Positions 50,085 through 58,815 of a stretch of 64,000 nucleotides of DNA are shown one piece after another. Origin of the DNA: Delftia tsuruhatensis NBRC 16741 (GTDB lineage: Bacteria > Pseudomonadota > Gammaproteobacteria > Burkholderiales > Burkholderiaceae_C). The notes below the pieces were generated by a model, which worked only from the letters and a program-made list of their open reading frames with translations, did no database searches and was not told the DNA's origin. The stretch lies in contig NZ_BCTO01000050.1 of assembly GCF_001571325.1 (NCBI RefSeq), positions 1 to 64,000 of the forward strand. The letters run 5' to 3'. Positions within the stretch are counted from its first letter, which is position 1. Each line of letters starts with the position of its first letter. A program made the position numbers and the translations under genes.

Positions 50085-51115
50085 GGCGCGGCCCCCGCCA
50101 AGGGCGCTGCAGGAGTGGCGTCAGCGCTGCGCTGCTGGTTGCGTCGCTGCGTGCGCCGCAGTCCCGTTGCGGCCGCGCAGGCCAGCACCACGGCGCCCAG
50201 CAGCACCTGGAAGAAATACGGCGACACGCCCATCAGGTTCAGCCCGTTGCGCAGCACGGCCAGCAGCAGCACGCCCATCAGCACGCCGCCCACGCTGCCC
50301 GTGCCGCCGAACAGGCTGGCGCCGCCCAGCACGGCGGCCGCGAGCACGAACAGCTCCGTGCCGACCAGGGCGTTGGGCACCGACTCGGCCACGCGGTGCG
50401 CCTGCACCAGGCCTGCGGTGGCCGCCATCATGCCGAGCCAGCCATAGGCCACGCCCTGGATGGCGCCCAGCCCGATGCCCATGCGGTGGGCGGCCTCGGG
50501 GTTGCCGCCGAAGGCGTACAGGCGCCGCCCCAGCGCGCTGCGGCCCAGCAGCAGCGCGGTCAGCACGGCGGCTGCGCCGGCCACGACGATGGGCAGGGTC
50601 AGGCGCACGGGGTCTGCGCCGTCGGCGCTTGCGAAGCGGGCCAGCACCACGGAATCGCTCCACCACGACGGCAGATCGTAGATGGACCGGCCGCCCGTGC
50701 CATGCATCAGCAGCGCGAAGTACAGGTTCAGCGTGGAGATGGTGATGATGATGGAGGTGGCGCGCAGGCGGTGGATGAGCAGGGCGTTGAATGCGCCCAG
50801 CGCCAGTCCCGTGGCCAGGCCCAGCGCGATGCTGGCCGCCGGTGCCCAGCCCAGGCGTGTGGCCGCGAGGGCCGCAAGGTACTGCGCCACCGTGGCCGTG
50901 GCGGCAAACGAGATGTCGATGCCGCCCGCGACCAGCACCACCAGCAGGCCCACGGCCATGATGGCGGTGACCGATGCGCCCTCGGCCACGTCCATCCAGT
51001 TGCCCAGCGTCCAGAAGCCCGGCGCCAGGGCGCCGAACAGCAGGGCCATGGCGGCAATGGCCAGGCCGAGCCGGGCCACGGGGTGGTGCAGCAGCGCGTG
51101 TGCGTGTTCAGGCAT
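50081..51115 (-). CDS. Sugar ABC transporter permease (RbsC-like)
   Basis: The 344-residue protein has about ten TM helices and the motifs VGLLVVLVAGGIDISFAATATVAQYL and YAFGGNPEAAHRMGIG. Together with the adjacent permease it would form a heterodimeric channel. Its ATG lies 8 bp inside the ATPase gene and its stop overlaps the next permease start by 4 bp. Confidence 0.93.
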   Translation of the reverse strand: MPEHAHALLHHPVARLGLAIAAMALLFGALAPGFWTLGNWMDVAEGASVTAIMAVGLLVVLVAGGIDISFAATATVAQYLAALAATRLGWAPAASIALGLATGLALGAFNALLIHRLRATSIIITISTLNLYFALLMHGTGGRSIYDLPSWWSDSVVLARFASADGADPVRLTLPIVVAGAAAVLTALLLGRSALGRRLYAFGGNPEAAHRMGIGLGAIQGVAYGWLGMMAATAGLVQAHRVAESVPNALVGTELFVLAAAVLGGASLFGGTGSVGGVLMGVLLLAVLRNGLNLMGVSPYFFQVLLGAVVLACAAATGLRRTQRRNQQRSADATPAAPLAGAAP

Positions 51116-52607
51116 GGACGGCCTCCTCGATCTGGCTTTCGGAATGCACCCCCGGCACGAACTCGCCGGCCATGCGCCCGCCGCGCATGTGCAGCACGCG
51201 GTCGCAGTGGGCATGGACCTCGGCCACCTCGTCCGAGATGACGATCACCGCCATGCCCTGTGCGGCGAGACCGTGCACGATCTCGAAGATGCCCTGGCGG
51301 TTGCCGATGTCCACGCCCACGGTGGGCGAGTCGAGGATCAACAGGCGTGGCGCGGTCGCCAGCCAGCGCGCCAGCACCACGCGCTGGGCATTGCCGCCGG
51401 ACAGCTGGTGCACGGGCGCGTCCAGCGCGGGCAGGCGCATGTGCAGGCGGTCGCGCCACTGGGCTGCAGTGGCGGCGCGGCGGCTGGCGGGCAGCCAGCC
51501 CAGCGGGCCGGACAGGCGCGGCAGCATGGCCAGCACCAGGTTGTCCTGCACGGACTGGCGCAGGTTCAGGCCGAGGGACTGGCGGTCCTCCGGCACATAG
51601 GCAATGCCCGCCGCCATGGCATCGCGGTTGCTGCGCAGCGCCAGCGTGCGGCCGCCCAGGCGGATGCTGCCGCGGTCGGGCCGGCGCATGCCGAACAGGC
51701 CCAGGGCCAGCTCGGTGCGGCCCGCGCCCAGCAGCCCGGTCAGGCCCAGGATCTCGCCCTCGCGCACGTCGAAGCTCACGTCCTCGTAGTCGCCGTCGCG
51801 GCCCAGGCCGCGCACTTCCAGCAGCGCGGGCGCGGCGGACATGTCGCGCGCATGCAGTCGCTCATCCACTTCCTGCCCGGTCATCAGCGTGGCCAGTTGC
51901 CTGCCCGACAGTTGCGCGGCGGGCCAGGTGCCCAGCTTGCGCCCGTCGCGCAGCACGGTGACGCGGTCGGCGATCTCCATCACCTCATCCAGCTTGTGGC
52001 TCACGAAGACGATGGCCACGCCATCGGCCTGGAGCCGGCGCACCACGGCCAGCAGCGCATCGACCTCGGCGCGCGTGAGCGAGGCCGTGGGCTCATCCAT
52101 GAACAGCAGCCTGGCCCGGGCCGCCATGCCCCGGCAGATGGCCACAAGCTGGCGGCCCGCAATGGGCAGGTCGCCCACCCGCGCATCCAGCGGCAGCGCA
52201 ATGCCCAGGCGCCGCATCACGGCCTGGGCCGCCTCGCGCTGGCGCCTGCGGCGCACGGGCGCCCACCAGCGGCCCATGGCCTGGTCGAAGGCGATGTTCT
52301 CGGCCACGCTCAGGTTGGGAAACAGCGACAGGTCCTGGTAGATCACCTGGATGCCCAGAGACTTGGCCAGCGCCGGGTCCAGCCGCTGCACGGTCTGTCC
52401 GCCGATGTCGATGCGCGCGCCCGGCTGCGGCGCGTGAACGCCGCTGAGCACCTTGATCGCCGTGCTCTTGCCGCTGCCGTTGCTGCCCATCAGGCAGTGC
52501 ACCTCGCCGGGCATCACGTCCCAGTCCAGCGCATGCAGCGCGGTGGCGTCGCCAAAGCGCACGGTGACCGCCTGCATGCGGACCAGTGCCGTTGTGGTGG
52601 CATCCAT
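51108..52607 (-). CDS. Sugar ABC transporter ATPase (RbsA-like, two domains)
   Basis: The 499-residue protein has two fused ATP-binding domains. The first is canonical (Walker A GSNGSGKST, Walker B LLFMDEPTASLT). The second has LLGAGRTEL instead of Walker A, signature LSGGNAQR, and LLILDSPTVGVD with Ser where the catalytic Glu normally sits. Degenerate second sites are usual in this class. It powers the two permeases encoded next. Confidence 0.94.
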   Translation of the reverse strand: MDATTTALVRMQAVTVRFGDATALHALDWDVMPGEVHCLMGSNGSGKSTAIKVLSGVHAPQPGARIDIGGQTVQRLDPALAKSLGIQVIYQDLSLFPNLSVAENIAFDQAMGRWWAPVRRRRQREAAQAVMRRLGIALPLDARVGDLPIAGRQLVAICRGMAARARLLFMDEPTASLTRAEVDALLAVVRRLQADGVAIVFVSHKLDEVMEIADRVTVLRDGRKLGTWPAAQLSGRQLATLMTGQEVDERLHARDMSAAPALLEVRGLGRDGDYEDVSFDVREGEILGLTGLLGAGRTELALGLFGMRRPDRGSIRLGGRTLALRSNRDAMAAGIAYVPEDRQSLGLNLRQSVQDNLVLAMLPRLSGPLGWLPASRRAATAAQWRDRLHMRLPALDAPVHQLSGGNAQRVVLARWLATAPRLLILDSPTVGVDIGNRQGIFEIVHGLAAQGMAVIVISDEVAEVHAHCDRVLHMRGGRMAGEFVPGVHSESQIEEAVHA

Positions 52608-52620
52608 GGCAGCGCGCGGC

Positions 52621-53610
52621 TCACAGGCCCAGGCCGACCAGCCGGTCTATGGTCTGCCGGTTGATCGGCTCCAGCCTCTGGCCCTGGATGTTGCGGCGCT
52701 CGCGGTCCACCTGGACCTTGCCCAGGCCCGGTATCTCCATGCCGTCCGTGGGCTCGCGGCCGTCGATCAGCATCTTGCCCACATGCACGATCACCTCGCC
52801 GGCCAGCGCGGGGTTCCAGATGAAGCCCTCGCGGATCACGCCGTCGCGCACCAGCTTGGCGCCCTGGCCCGGCGAGAACGAGCCCACCACGGCAATGCGC
52901 TCGGCTTTGCGCGCATCGGCCACCGCGCGGCCCGCGCCAATGGGGCCCTGGCTGCCGAAGGCCAGGAAGCCCTTGAGGTCGGGATGGGCGCGCATCAGGT
53001 CCTGGGCGCTGCGATAGGAGTCGTCCAGGCTCTCGGCCACGCCGAAGCGCTCGGACACCAGCTGCATCTTCGGCCACTGTTTTTTCTGGTGGGCGATGGC
53101 CGCATCGGCCCAGGCGTTGTGCAGCGGCACGGTCAGCGAGCCCACGAAGACCACGTACTTGCCTTCGCCACCCATGGCCTTGCCCAGGCTGTCCATGTGG
53201 CGCTCGCCAAAGCCCGCGACGCTGCTCAGCTCGATGTTCCAGTCGGCGCCCTTCTGCTCGGGCGACTCGTGCGTGAGCACCTTGATGCCCGCGCTGCGCG
53301 CACGCCGGAACACGGGCTCCAGCGCCCTGGCGTCATTGGGCACCACGGCGATGACCTTGCTGCGGCGCGCGATCAGGTCCTCGACCGCGCGCACCTGCTG
53401 GGCCGCATCGGCCTCGGTGGGGCCGACCATGCCGCTGGAGATGCCCAGCTCGCGGCCTGCCTTGCGGATGCCGGTCTCCATGGCGTTGAACCACGGAATG
53501 CCCCCGACCTTGGCCACCACCGACACATCCTCGGCACCGGCCGCGCCTGCCAGCACCGCCAGGGTGCAGGCCAACAGTGCCCTCGAGAACCGGCTGAATC
53601 CATGGAACAT
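52621..53610 (-). CDS. Periplasmic sugar-binding protein
   Basis: The 329-residue exported protein has a signal peptide (cut near AAGAE) and the type I periplasmic binding fold of ribose/autoinducer-2 binding proteins (VAKVGGIPWFNAMETGIRKAG, KVIAVVPNDARALEPVFRRA, HESPEQKGADWNIE). A GGAGG site precedes ATG 53610. It is the first gene of the six-gene transport operon and lies downstream of the LacI operator. The ligand is unknown; the downstream epimerase suggests a ketose. Confidence 0.92.
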   Translation of the reverse strand: MFHGFSRFSRALLACTLAVLAGAAGAEDVSVVAKVGGIPWFNAMETGIRKAGRELGISSGMVGPTEADAAQQVRAVEDLIARRSKVIAVVPNDARALEPVFRRARSAGIKVLTHESPEQKGADWNIELSSVAGFGERHMDSLGKAMGGEGKYVVFVGSLTVPLHNAWADAAIAHQKKQWPKMQLVSERFGVAESLDDSYRSAQDLMRAHPDLKGFLAFGSQGPIGAGRAVADARKAERIAVVGSFSPGQGAKLVRDGVIREGFIWNPALAGEVIVHVGKMLIDGREPTDGMEIPGLGKVQVDRERRNIQGQRLEPINRQTIDRLVGLGL

Positions 53611-53627
53611 GGCGCTCCTCCCTCTGT

Positions 53628-53649
53628 TTTGCACAATCGATTGTGCAAA
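53628..53649. promoter_or_regulatory. Perfect 22-bp palindrome, probable LacI-family operator
   Basis: TTTGCACAATC (53628-53638) is followed directly by its exact reverse complement (53639-53649), with the central CG typical of LacI/PurR sites. It lies between the binding-protein gene (18 bp from its start) and the divergent LacI-type gene, placed to block transport-operon transcription. Confidence 0.85.
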
Positions 53650-53787
53650 CTATAGACAGATGGACTTCCATTGCCGATGCGGGATTTCCCGGGCCGCTGC
53701 TGCGTGCCGGCTCCGGCCCGCCCGAATCGCTGCCGCAGCGGCTACGATGGCCGCCGAGCGCTCCCGTCCCAACCCCTGCAGAGCACC

Positions 53788-54807
53788 GTGAACCGCCCCC
53801 GAACCTCCACCATCTACGACCTGGCCGAACTGGCCGGCACCTCGGCCTCGACGGTCAGCGCCATCCTCAACGGCAGCTGGCAGTCGCGGCGCATCAGCGA
53901 GGAGACCGCGCGCCGCGTGCAGCAGCTCGCCCAGGAACACAGCTTTGCCGTGAACCGCCAGGCCAGCGGCCTGCGCCGCCAGCGCTCGGGGCTGATCGGC
54001 ATGGTGATTCCCACGCATGAGGACCGCTTCTTCGGCGCGCTGTCCCAGGCCTTCGAGCGCCTGGCCCACGCGCGCGGCCTGTGCCCGCTGGTGGTCAGCA
54101 CGCTGCGCGACGGCGCGCTGGAGGTGGAGACCGTGCGCTCGCTGATCGCCTTTCGCGTGGAGCACCTCATCGTCACGGGCGCCACCCGGCCCGACGCCAT
54201 CAGCGCCGAATGCCGCCAGGCCGGCGTGCGCCATGTCAACGTGGATCTGCCCGGGAAAAAGGCGCCCTCCGTCACCAGCGACAACCGCTGGGGTGCGGCC
54301 GAACTCACGCGCCTGCTGCTGGCGCGCTCCAGGCCCCCGGCAGGTGCGCCGCAGGACGCCGTCTGCTTTCTGGGCGGCGTCCGCAAGGAGTACGCCACCG
54401 AGCAGCGCCTGGCCGGCTTTCGCGAAGCCCTGGCGCCCCACACGCCGGTGGCGGACGAGCACATCGTCTGCTGCGGCTACGACCCCGAAGCGGCCCGCCT
54501 TGCCATGGCCGCGCTCTACCAGCGCCTGGGCGGCCTGCCGCGCGCCCTGCTGTTCTCATCGGGCATCACGCTGCAAGGCGCCATCCGCTTCCTGCGTGGA
54601 CTGCCCGATGCGGAACTGGCGCAATGCAGCTTTGGCAGCTACGACTGGGACCCCTATGCCGAATGCCTGCGCTTTCCGGTGCACATGGTGCGCCAGAACG
54701 TCGAAGGCCTGATGGCCGAGGCCTTCCGCGCCATCGATGGGGACGGCCTGCGCGCGGGGCAGGTGGTGCAGGTGCGGCCGCAGTTGGTGGAGTGGGGGGA
54801 GGGCTGA
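53788..54807 (+). CDS. LacI-family repressor
   Basis: The 339-residue regulator has an N-terminal HTH (TIYDLAELAGTSASTVSAILNG) with the hinge-like ASGLRRQRSGLIGMVIP and a sugar-binding domain. The likely start is GTG 53788, which places the HTH at residue 8 as in the family; an ATG at 53671 would add unrelated residues. It is divergent from the sugar ABC operon and probably binds the 22-bp palindrome between them. Confidence 0.9.
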   Translation: MNRPRTSTIYDLAELAGTSASTVSAILNGSWQSRRISEETARRVQQLAQEHSFAVNRQASGLRRQRSGLIGMVIPTHEDRFFGALSQAFERLAHARGLCPLVVSTLRDGALEVETVRSLIAFRVEHLIVTGATRPDAISAECRQAGVRHVNVDLPGKKAPSVTSDNRWGAAELTRLLLARSRPPAGAPQDAVCFLGGVRKEYATEQRLAGFREALAPHTPVADEHIVCCGYDPEAARLAMAALYQRLGGLPRALLFSSGITLQGAIRFLRGLPDAELAQCSFGSYDWDPYAECLRFPVHMVRQNVEGLMAEAFRAIDGDGLRAGQVVQVRPQLVEWGEG

Positions 54808-54840
54808 CCGCTGGACGGCGCTGTGCCCGCAGGGCTGCGC

Positions 54841-55674
54841 CTAATGCTGCGCGAATTCCTTGATGCTCTGCATGGCGGACTGGCCTTCGCCAGCCACCAC
54901 GATCACCTTGTGGTGCTCGAGCTCCCGCATGATGTCCTGGCTGACTTCCCTGTGAGCCTGCTTGTCCTGTGGAGGCAGGTTCACATTGACGAGGATGTCT
55001 CCGGGCAATTCACGCTGCCGGATCAGTCGCGCGATCTTGCCGGTCCAGACGTCGCCATGCGCAGCAATGTCGTTGGCATCGCTTTGGCCCAGATGCAGGG
55101 CCTTGATGATCTTGCGGGGCTTGTCGCCCACCGTCTGCACGAAGTCGAACCGGGCACTGACGTACTCGTTGCCTATGCGCGCCGGCCTGAACGGCGCATC
55201 CAATTCGAGGCCGCCCAGCAAAGCCCTCAGGCGTTCGTTCATCGTGCGTTCCACGTACTCGGGCGTGGCAAAAGCATGGTCGACATAGTGGTCGAACTGC
55301 TGCCGCAACTCCCGGGCCGGATCCTGGGTGAGCACCACTTTGGCGGGGCTGAAGCGCACAATGGCTTCGCGTGGCTGCTCGAGCGCGGCCATCATCCCCC
55401 TCAAAGCATCTGTCTTCGCCTGCGGCGCCAGGCTGTGGGCGAGGGTCTCGAGCCGCGACAACTCTTCCTCCACGGCCTTGACTGCGCTCTTGTAAAAATC
55501 CCTGTCAAGCGCATCGAAGAAATCGGTGACGCGCTTGGACTTGCGGCTTTGCAGCAGAAAACCGAAGTACCCGCTTTGCGGGCAGGTCAGCACAATGCCG
55601 ACGTTGGCGAACTCGCCGGTCTCGGCATACGGGACAAATTGGACTATCGAATAGCGGCAGGCAAGAGGCTTCAT
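54841..55674 (-). CDS. DUF3037-domain protein
   Basis: The 277-residue cytosolic protein matches the DUF3037 family, whose N-terminus reads CRYSIVQFVPYAETGEFANVGIVL. No catalytic motif is evident. Its ATG overlaps the stop of the HipA-like kinase gene (ATGA). DUF3037 and HipA-like kinases recur as neighbours in bacteria, suggesting a functional pair of unknown role, possibly a toxin-antitoxin or phage-defence module. Confidence 0.85.
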   Translation of the reverse strand: MKPLACRYSIVQFVPYAETGEFANVGIVLTCPQSGYFGFLLQSRKSKRVTDFFDALDRDFYKSAVKAVEEELSRLETLAHSLAPQAKTDALRGMMAALEQPREAIVRFSPAKVVLTQDPARELRQQFDHYVDHAFATPEYVERTMNERLRALLGGLELDAPFRPARIGNEYVSARFDFVQTVGDKPRKIIKALHLGQSDANDIAAHGDVWTGKIARLIRQRELPGDILVNVNLPPQDKQAHREVSQDIMRELEHHKVIVVAGEGQSAMQSIKEFAQH

Positions 55675-56399
55675 GTGAACCTCCAAAAGTCGGGCGATTT
55701 GCACTTCGCAAGCGTCGCGGCAATGGCATTGATGTCCACCCTGGCGGGGATGTCGCATTCCGGGTTGTTCCAATGCCATTCCGGTGGAATATTGTCGCAG
55801 GCAAAGCGGAAAACGGCATCCATCGCCTCGGAAAGTTGATCCTGTAGCCGGTCGCGCGACACAAGATCTGTCTTCTGCCAGCAGCCTCTGAAAATGTGAT
55901 TCTCGATAAAGGTTGCGGCGTCCAGATGCGGGTCGAAGGCCAGGTTGTGGTCGATGACCACCAATGCGCTGCGATGCGCATCCCACAGCAGGTTGGAGTT
56001 GCCGTCCATGCGGTCCACGTTCTGTACCCACCAGTCGAAGGCGAGGATGTTGGCCTGCAGGTCCTGCGGTACATGCAGGATCTGGGCTTTGTCGAACCAG
56101 GTGCATCCGGGATGACGCTGCGAGCCGAACGCTATGCCGCAGCCCAATTCACGCCATGGCCTGGGCGCCTCGTCCAGAAGTTCCTGGCTGACATGCAGCA
56201 GCTTGAAGGGCGGCAGCGGCAGGCCCAACTGCACGGCCAGATGCGCACAGATCCACTCGTTGCACAGGCTGGACCGATCCGTCTGCCGTCCTTTGACGTA
56301 GTAGGTCTGGCCATCGTCGGCCCGGCACAGAAACGGCTTTTGCGCGCCTTGCTCGGAGCGGCCCTGGATTTCAATGACTTCAGCGATGGCAGGCGGCAT
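55671..56399 (-). CDS. HipA-like kinase-fold protein
   Basis: The 242-residue protein is a short HipA-like kinase: nucleotide Lys36 in YYVKG, catalytic loop NVDRMDGNSNLLW (Asp129, Asn134) and a metal-binding VVIDHNLAFD (Asp150). It lacks the N-terminal couple domain of full HipA. ATG 56399 is preferred over an in-frame start at 56513 because the kinase core begins there; it overlaps the end of the LysR gene by 20 bp. Lower GC than the flanks suggests acquisition. Confidence 0.82.
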   Translation of the reverse strand: MPPAIAEVIEIQGRSEQGAQKPFLCRADDGQTYYVKGRQTDRSSLCNEWICAHLAVQLGLPLPPFKLLHVSQELLDEAPRPWRELGCGIAFGSQRHPGCTWFDKAQILHVPQDLQANILAFDWWVQNVDRMDGNSNLLWDAHRSALVVIDHNLAFDPHLDAATFIENHIFRGCWQKTDLVSRDRLQDQLSEAMDAVFRFACDNIPPEWHWNNPECDIPARVDINAIAATLAKCKSPDFWRFT

Positions 56400-57417
56400 C
56401 TTCGTCTGTGTCGTACAGGTTGCGGGAGGTCTGCTTCCAAGTGCCATCTTGCCCGATTTCGGCTGGATGGCCTTTGCTGCGAGTGTGATGCGGCGAGGCG
56501 TGCGGCCCTGCACCCACCAACCCCGGCATCACCGTGAAATCCACCTGCGCCTGCGCCAGTTGCTGCATGGCCGGGATCAGGGCGCGGGCGTCGCCGCGCC
56601 GCCATTGGAAGGCGTAGTGCAGGGGAGCGAGGGCGGCCTTGGGATGGGCGCCCCCGACGGCGCGCAGGCCCAGGGCGGCGATCCAGCCGGTGGGCAGGAA
56701 GCCCACGCCCAGGCCGGCGCGCAGCATGCCGGCCACGGCGCCCCAGCTGTTGCACAGGATGCGCTCGCGCACGCTGGCGCCCTGGGCCAGCAGCCAGTCG
56801 TCCAGCAGGCGCGTGGTGCCGGCCTGCGGGGGCAGAGTGACCAGCGCATGACGCTGCAGCAGGGCCGTGGCGCCCAGGCGGCCCGCGCCTGCCAGGCCGG
56901 GGGCCACGGCCCAGGCAAAGCGCGCGGCGCCCACGGGGCGGGACAGCAGGCTGCTGCGCGAGGAGCGGCCCGCGATGACGGCAAAGTCCAGCTCGCCGTC
57001 GTCCAGCCGCTGCTCCAGCACGCCGCCCACGTCCACATGGGGCTCCAGCACCAGTTGCGGATGGGCCTGGCGCGCGGCGGCCACGAAGGCCGGCAGCCAG
57101 GTCAGCGCCGACAGGTCGCCCACGCCGAAGCGGCAATGGCCGGCCAGCGCCTCGCGCGTGTCCAGGGCCTGGCCCAGCGCGGCCATGGCGTTGAGCACCT
57201 CCAGCGCGGCGGGCAGCAGGCGCTGGCCGGCATCGGTGAGCACGGCGCGGTGGCCGCTGCGGTCGAACAGCGGCTGGCCCAGCGCGGACTCCAGTTCCGT
57301 GATGCGCTTGGACAGCGAGGACACGGACAGGTGCACGCGCTGCGCGGCCGTGGCGAAGTTGCTGCAGGTGGCGGCCCACCAGAAGGCTTCGAGCTGCTTG
57401 ACCGAGGGTGTGGACAT
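56380..57417 (-). CDS. LysR-family regulator with an extended C-terminus
   Basis: The 345-residue protein has a normal LysR HTH (FWWAATCSNFATAAQRVHLSVSSLSKRITELE) and substrate-binding domain to about residue 300, then a 45-residue polar tail (HHTRSKGHPAEIGQDG) with no family counterpart that runs into the HipA-like gene. The native 3' end may have been replaced when the HipA-like/DUF3037 pair arrived. It is divergent from the alpha-hydroxy-acid dehydrogenase gene and likely regulates it. Confidence 0.88.
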   Translation of the reverse strand: MSTPSVKQLEAFWWAATCSNFATAAQRVHLSVSSLSKRITELESALGQPLFDRSGHRAVLTDAGQRLLPAALEVLNAMAALGQALDTREALAGHCRFGVGDLSALTWLPAFVAAARQAHPQLVLEPHVDVGGVLEQRLDDGELDFAVIAGRSSRSSLLSRPVGAARFAWAVAPGLAGAGRLGATALLQRHALVTLPPQAGTTRLLDDWLLAQGASVRERILCNSWGAVAGMLRAGLGVGFLPTGWIAALGLRAVGGAHPKAALAPLHYAFQWRRGDARALIPAMQQLAQAQVDFTVMPGLVGAGPHASPHHTRSKGHPAEIGQDGTWKQTSRNLYDTDEDAACHR

Positions 57418-57460
57418 GGGCTTGTCATTGGCAAAAAGCGAACAAGTGCATTCTAAATAA

Positions 57461-57479
57461 TCCACTTTCATTCAATGGA
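57461..57479. promoter_or_regulatory. Candidate LysR binding site (TCCA-N11-TGGA)
   Basis: TCCA (57461-57464) and TGGA (57476-57479) are separated by 11 bp, the T-N11-A pattern of LysR boxes, in the AT-rich 111-bp region between the LysR gene and the dehydrogenase gene. Confidence 0.5.
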
Positions 57480-57528
57480 TGCGCGGCCTACAGTGGCGCC
57501 GGTTCCTGAACATTCCGAGGTCCGCACC

Positions 57529-58764
57529 ATGGCCGCCATCGCTTCCTCCTCTGCCTCTGCCTCCACGCCTTCGGCATCCGCCCTGCCGGCGCCGCGCGCC
57601 CCGGCCGTGCTGCGCCGCATGCTGTCGCTGCATGATTTCGAGGAAGCCGCGCGCCGCAGGCTGCCCCGGCCCATCTTCGGCTACATCGCCGGGGCGGCAG
57701 AGGACAACGCCTCGCTGCGCGACAACCGCGAGGTGTTCGGCGAATGGGGCCTGACCACGCGCGTGCTGGCCGATGTGTCGCAGCGCTCGCAGGCCGTGGA
57801 GCTGTTCGGCGAGCGCTATGCCAGCCCCTTCGGCATTGCGCCCATGGGCATCAATGCGCTGTCCACCTACCGGGGCGACCTGGTGCTGGCCCGCGCGGCC
57901 CAGCGCGCGGGCATTGTGTCGGTGATGAGCGGCACTTCGCTGATCCCCATGGAGGAGGTGGCGCGCGAGAGCCCGGCCACCTGGTTCCAGGCCTATATCC
58001 CCGGTGACCAGGCCCGCATCGACGCGCTGATCGACCGCGTGGAGCGCGCAGGCTTTCGCACCCTGGTGGTGACGGTGGACATACCGATCTCCGCCAACCG
58101 CGAGAACAACATCCGCACCGGCTTTTCCACGCCGCTCAAGCCCAGCCTGCGCCTGGCCTGGGACGGCATGGTGCGCCCGGGCTGGGTGGCCGGCACCTTC
58201 CTGCGCACGCTGCTGCGCCACGGCATGCCGCATTTCGAGAACTCGTTTGCCACGCGCGGCGCGCCCATCATGTCGTCCAGCGTGATGCGCGATTTTTCGG
58301 CACGCGACCACCTGAGCTGGCGCCACATCGAGGCCATCCGCCGCCGCTGGAAGGGGCCGCTGGTCATCAAGGGCGTGCTCAGCGTGGAGGACGCGCTGCA
58401 GGCGCGGCGCGTGGGGGCCGACGGCATCGTGCTGTCCAACCATGGCGGGCGCCAGCTCGACGGCGCGGTGTCGGCCATGCGCATTCTTGAGGACGTGGTG
58501 GCGGCTGTGGGGCCGGACTATCCCGTGCTGATCGACGGGGGCTTCAGGCGCGGCTCCGATGTGCTCAAGGCCGTGGCGCTGGGCGCGCGCATGGTGCTGG
58601 TGGGCCGGCCCTTCAACTACGCCGCCGCCGTGGGCGGCGAGGCCGGCGTGCTGCACGCCATCGGCCTGCTGCGCGACGAGGTGGACCGCAACCTGGCCAT
58701 GCTGGGCGCCTCCTCCTGCGGCGCGCTGGACCGCTCGCACATCGTGCGCCGCGCATCGGCCTGA
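57529..58764 (+). CDS. FMN-dependent alpha-hydroxy-acid dehydrogenase (LldD-like)
   Basis: The 411-residue flavoenzyme oxidises an alpha-hydroxy acid such as L-lactate, glycolate or mandelate. The active-site base is His305 in SNHGGRQLDGA with Arg308, and Lys281 (VIKG) and the phosphate-binding DGGFRRGSDVLKAVALGA are as in the family. The start is ATG 57529. It is followed after 51 bp by a Bug-type binding protein, suggesting catabolism of an imported hydroxy acid. The exact substrate is undetermined. Confidence 0.92.
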   Translation: MAAIASSSASASTPSASALPAPRAPAVLRRMLSLHDFEEAARRRLPRPIFGYIAGAAEDNASLRDNREVFGEWGLTTRVLADVSQRSQAVELFGERYASPFGIAPMGINALSTYRGDLVLARAAQRAGIVSVMSGTSLIPMEEVARESPATWFQAYIPGDQARIDALIDRVERAGFRTLVVTVDIPISANRENNIRTGFSTPLKPSLRLAWDGMVRPGWVAGTFLRTLLRHGMPHFENSFATRGAPIMSSSVMRDFSARDHLSWRHIEAIRRRWKGPLVIKGVLSVEDALQARRVGADGIVLSNHGGRQLDGAVSAMRILEDVVAAVGPDYPVLIDGGFRRGSDVLKAVALGARMVLVGRPFNYAAAVGGEAGVLHAIGLLRDEVDRNLAMLGASSCGALDRSHIVRRASA

Positions 58765-58815
58765 CAGAAACCTCCACCGTCCGTTCAAAACACAGCCATT
58801 CCCAGGAGACATCCC

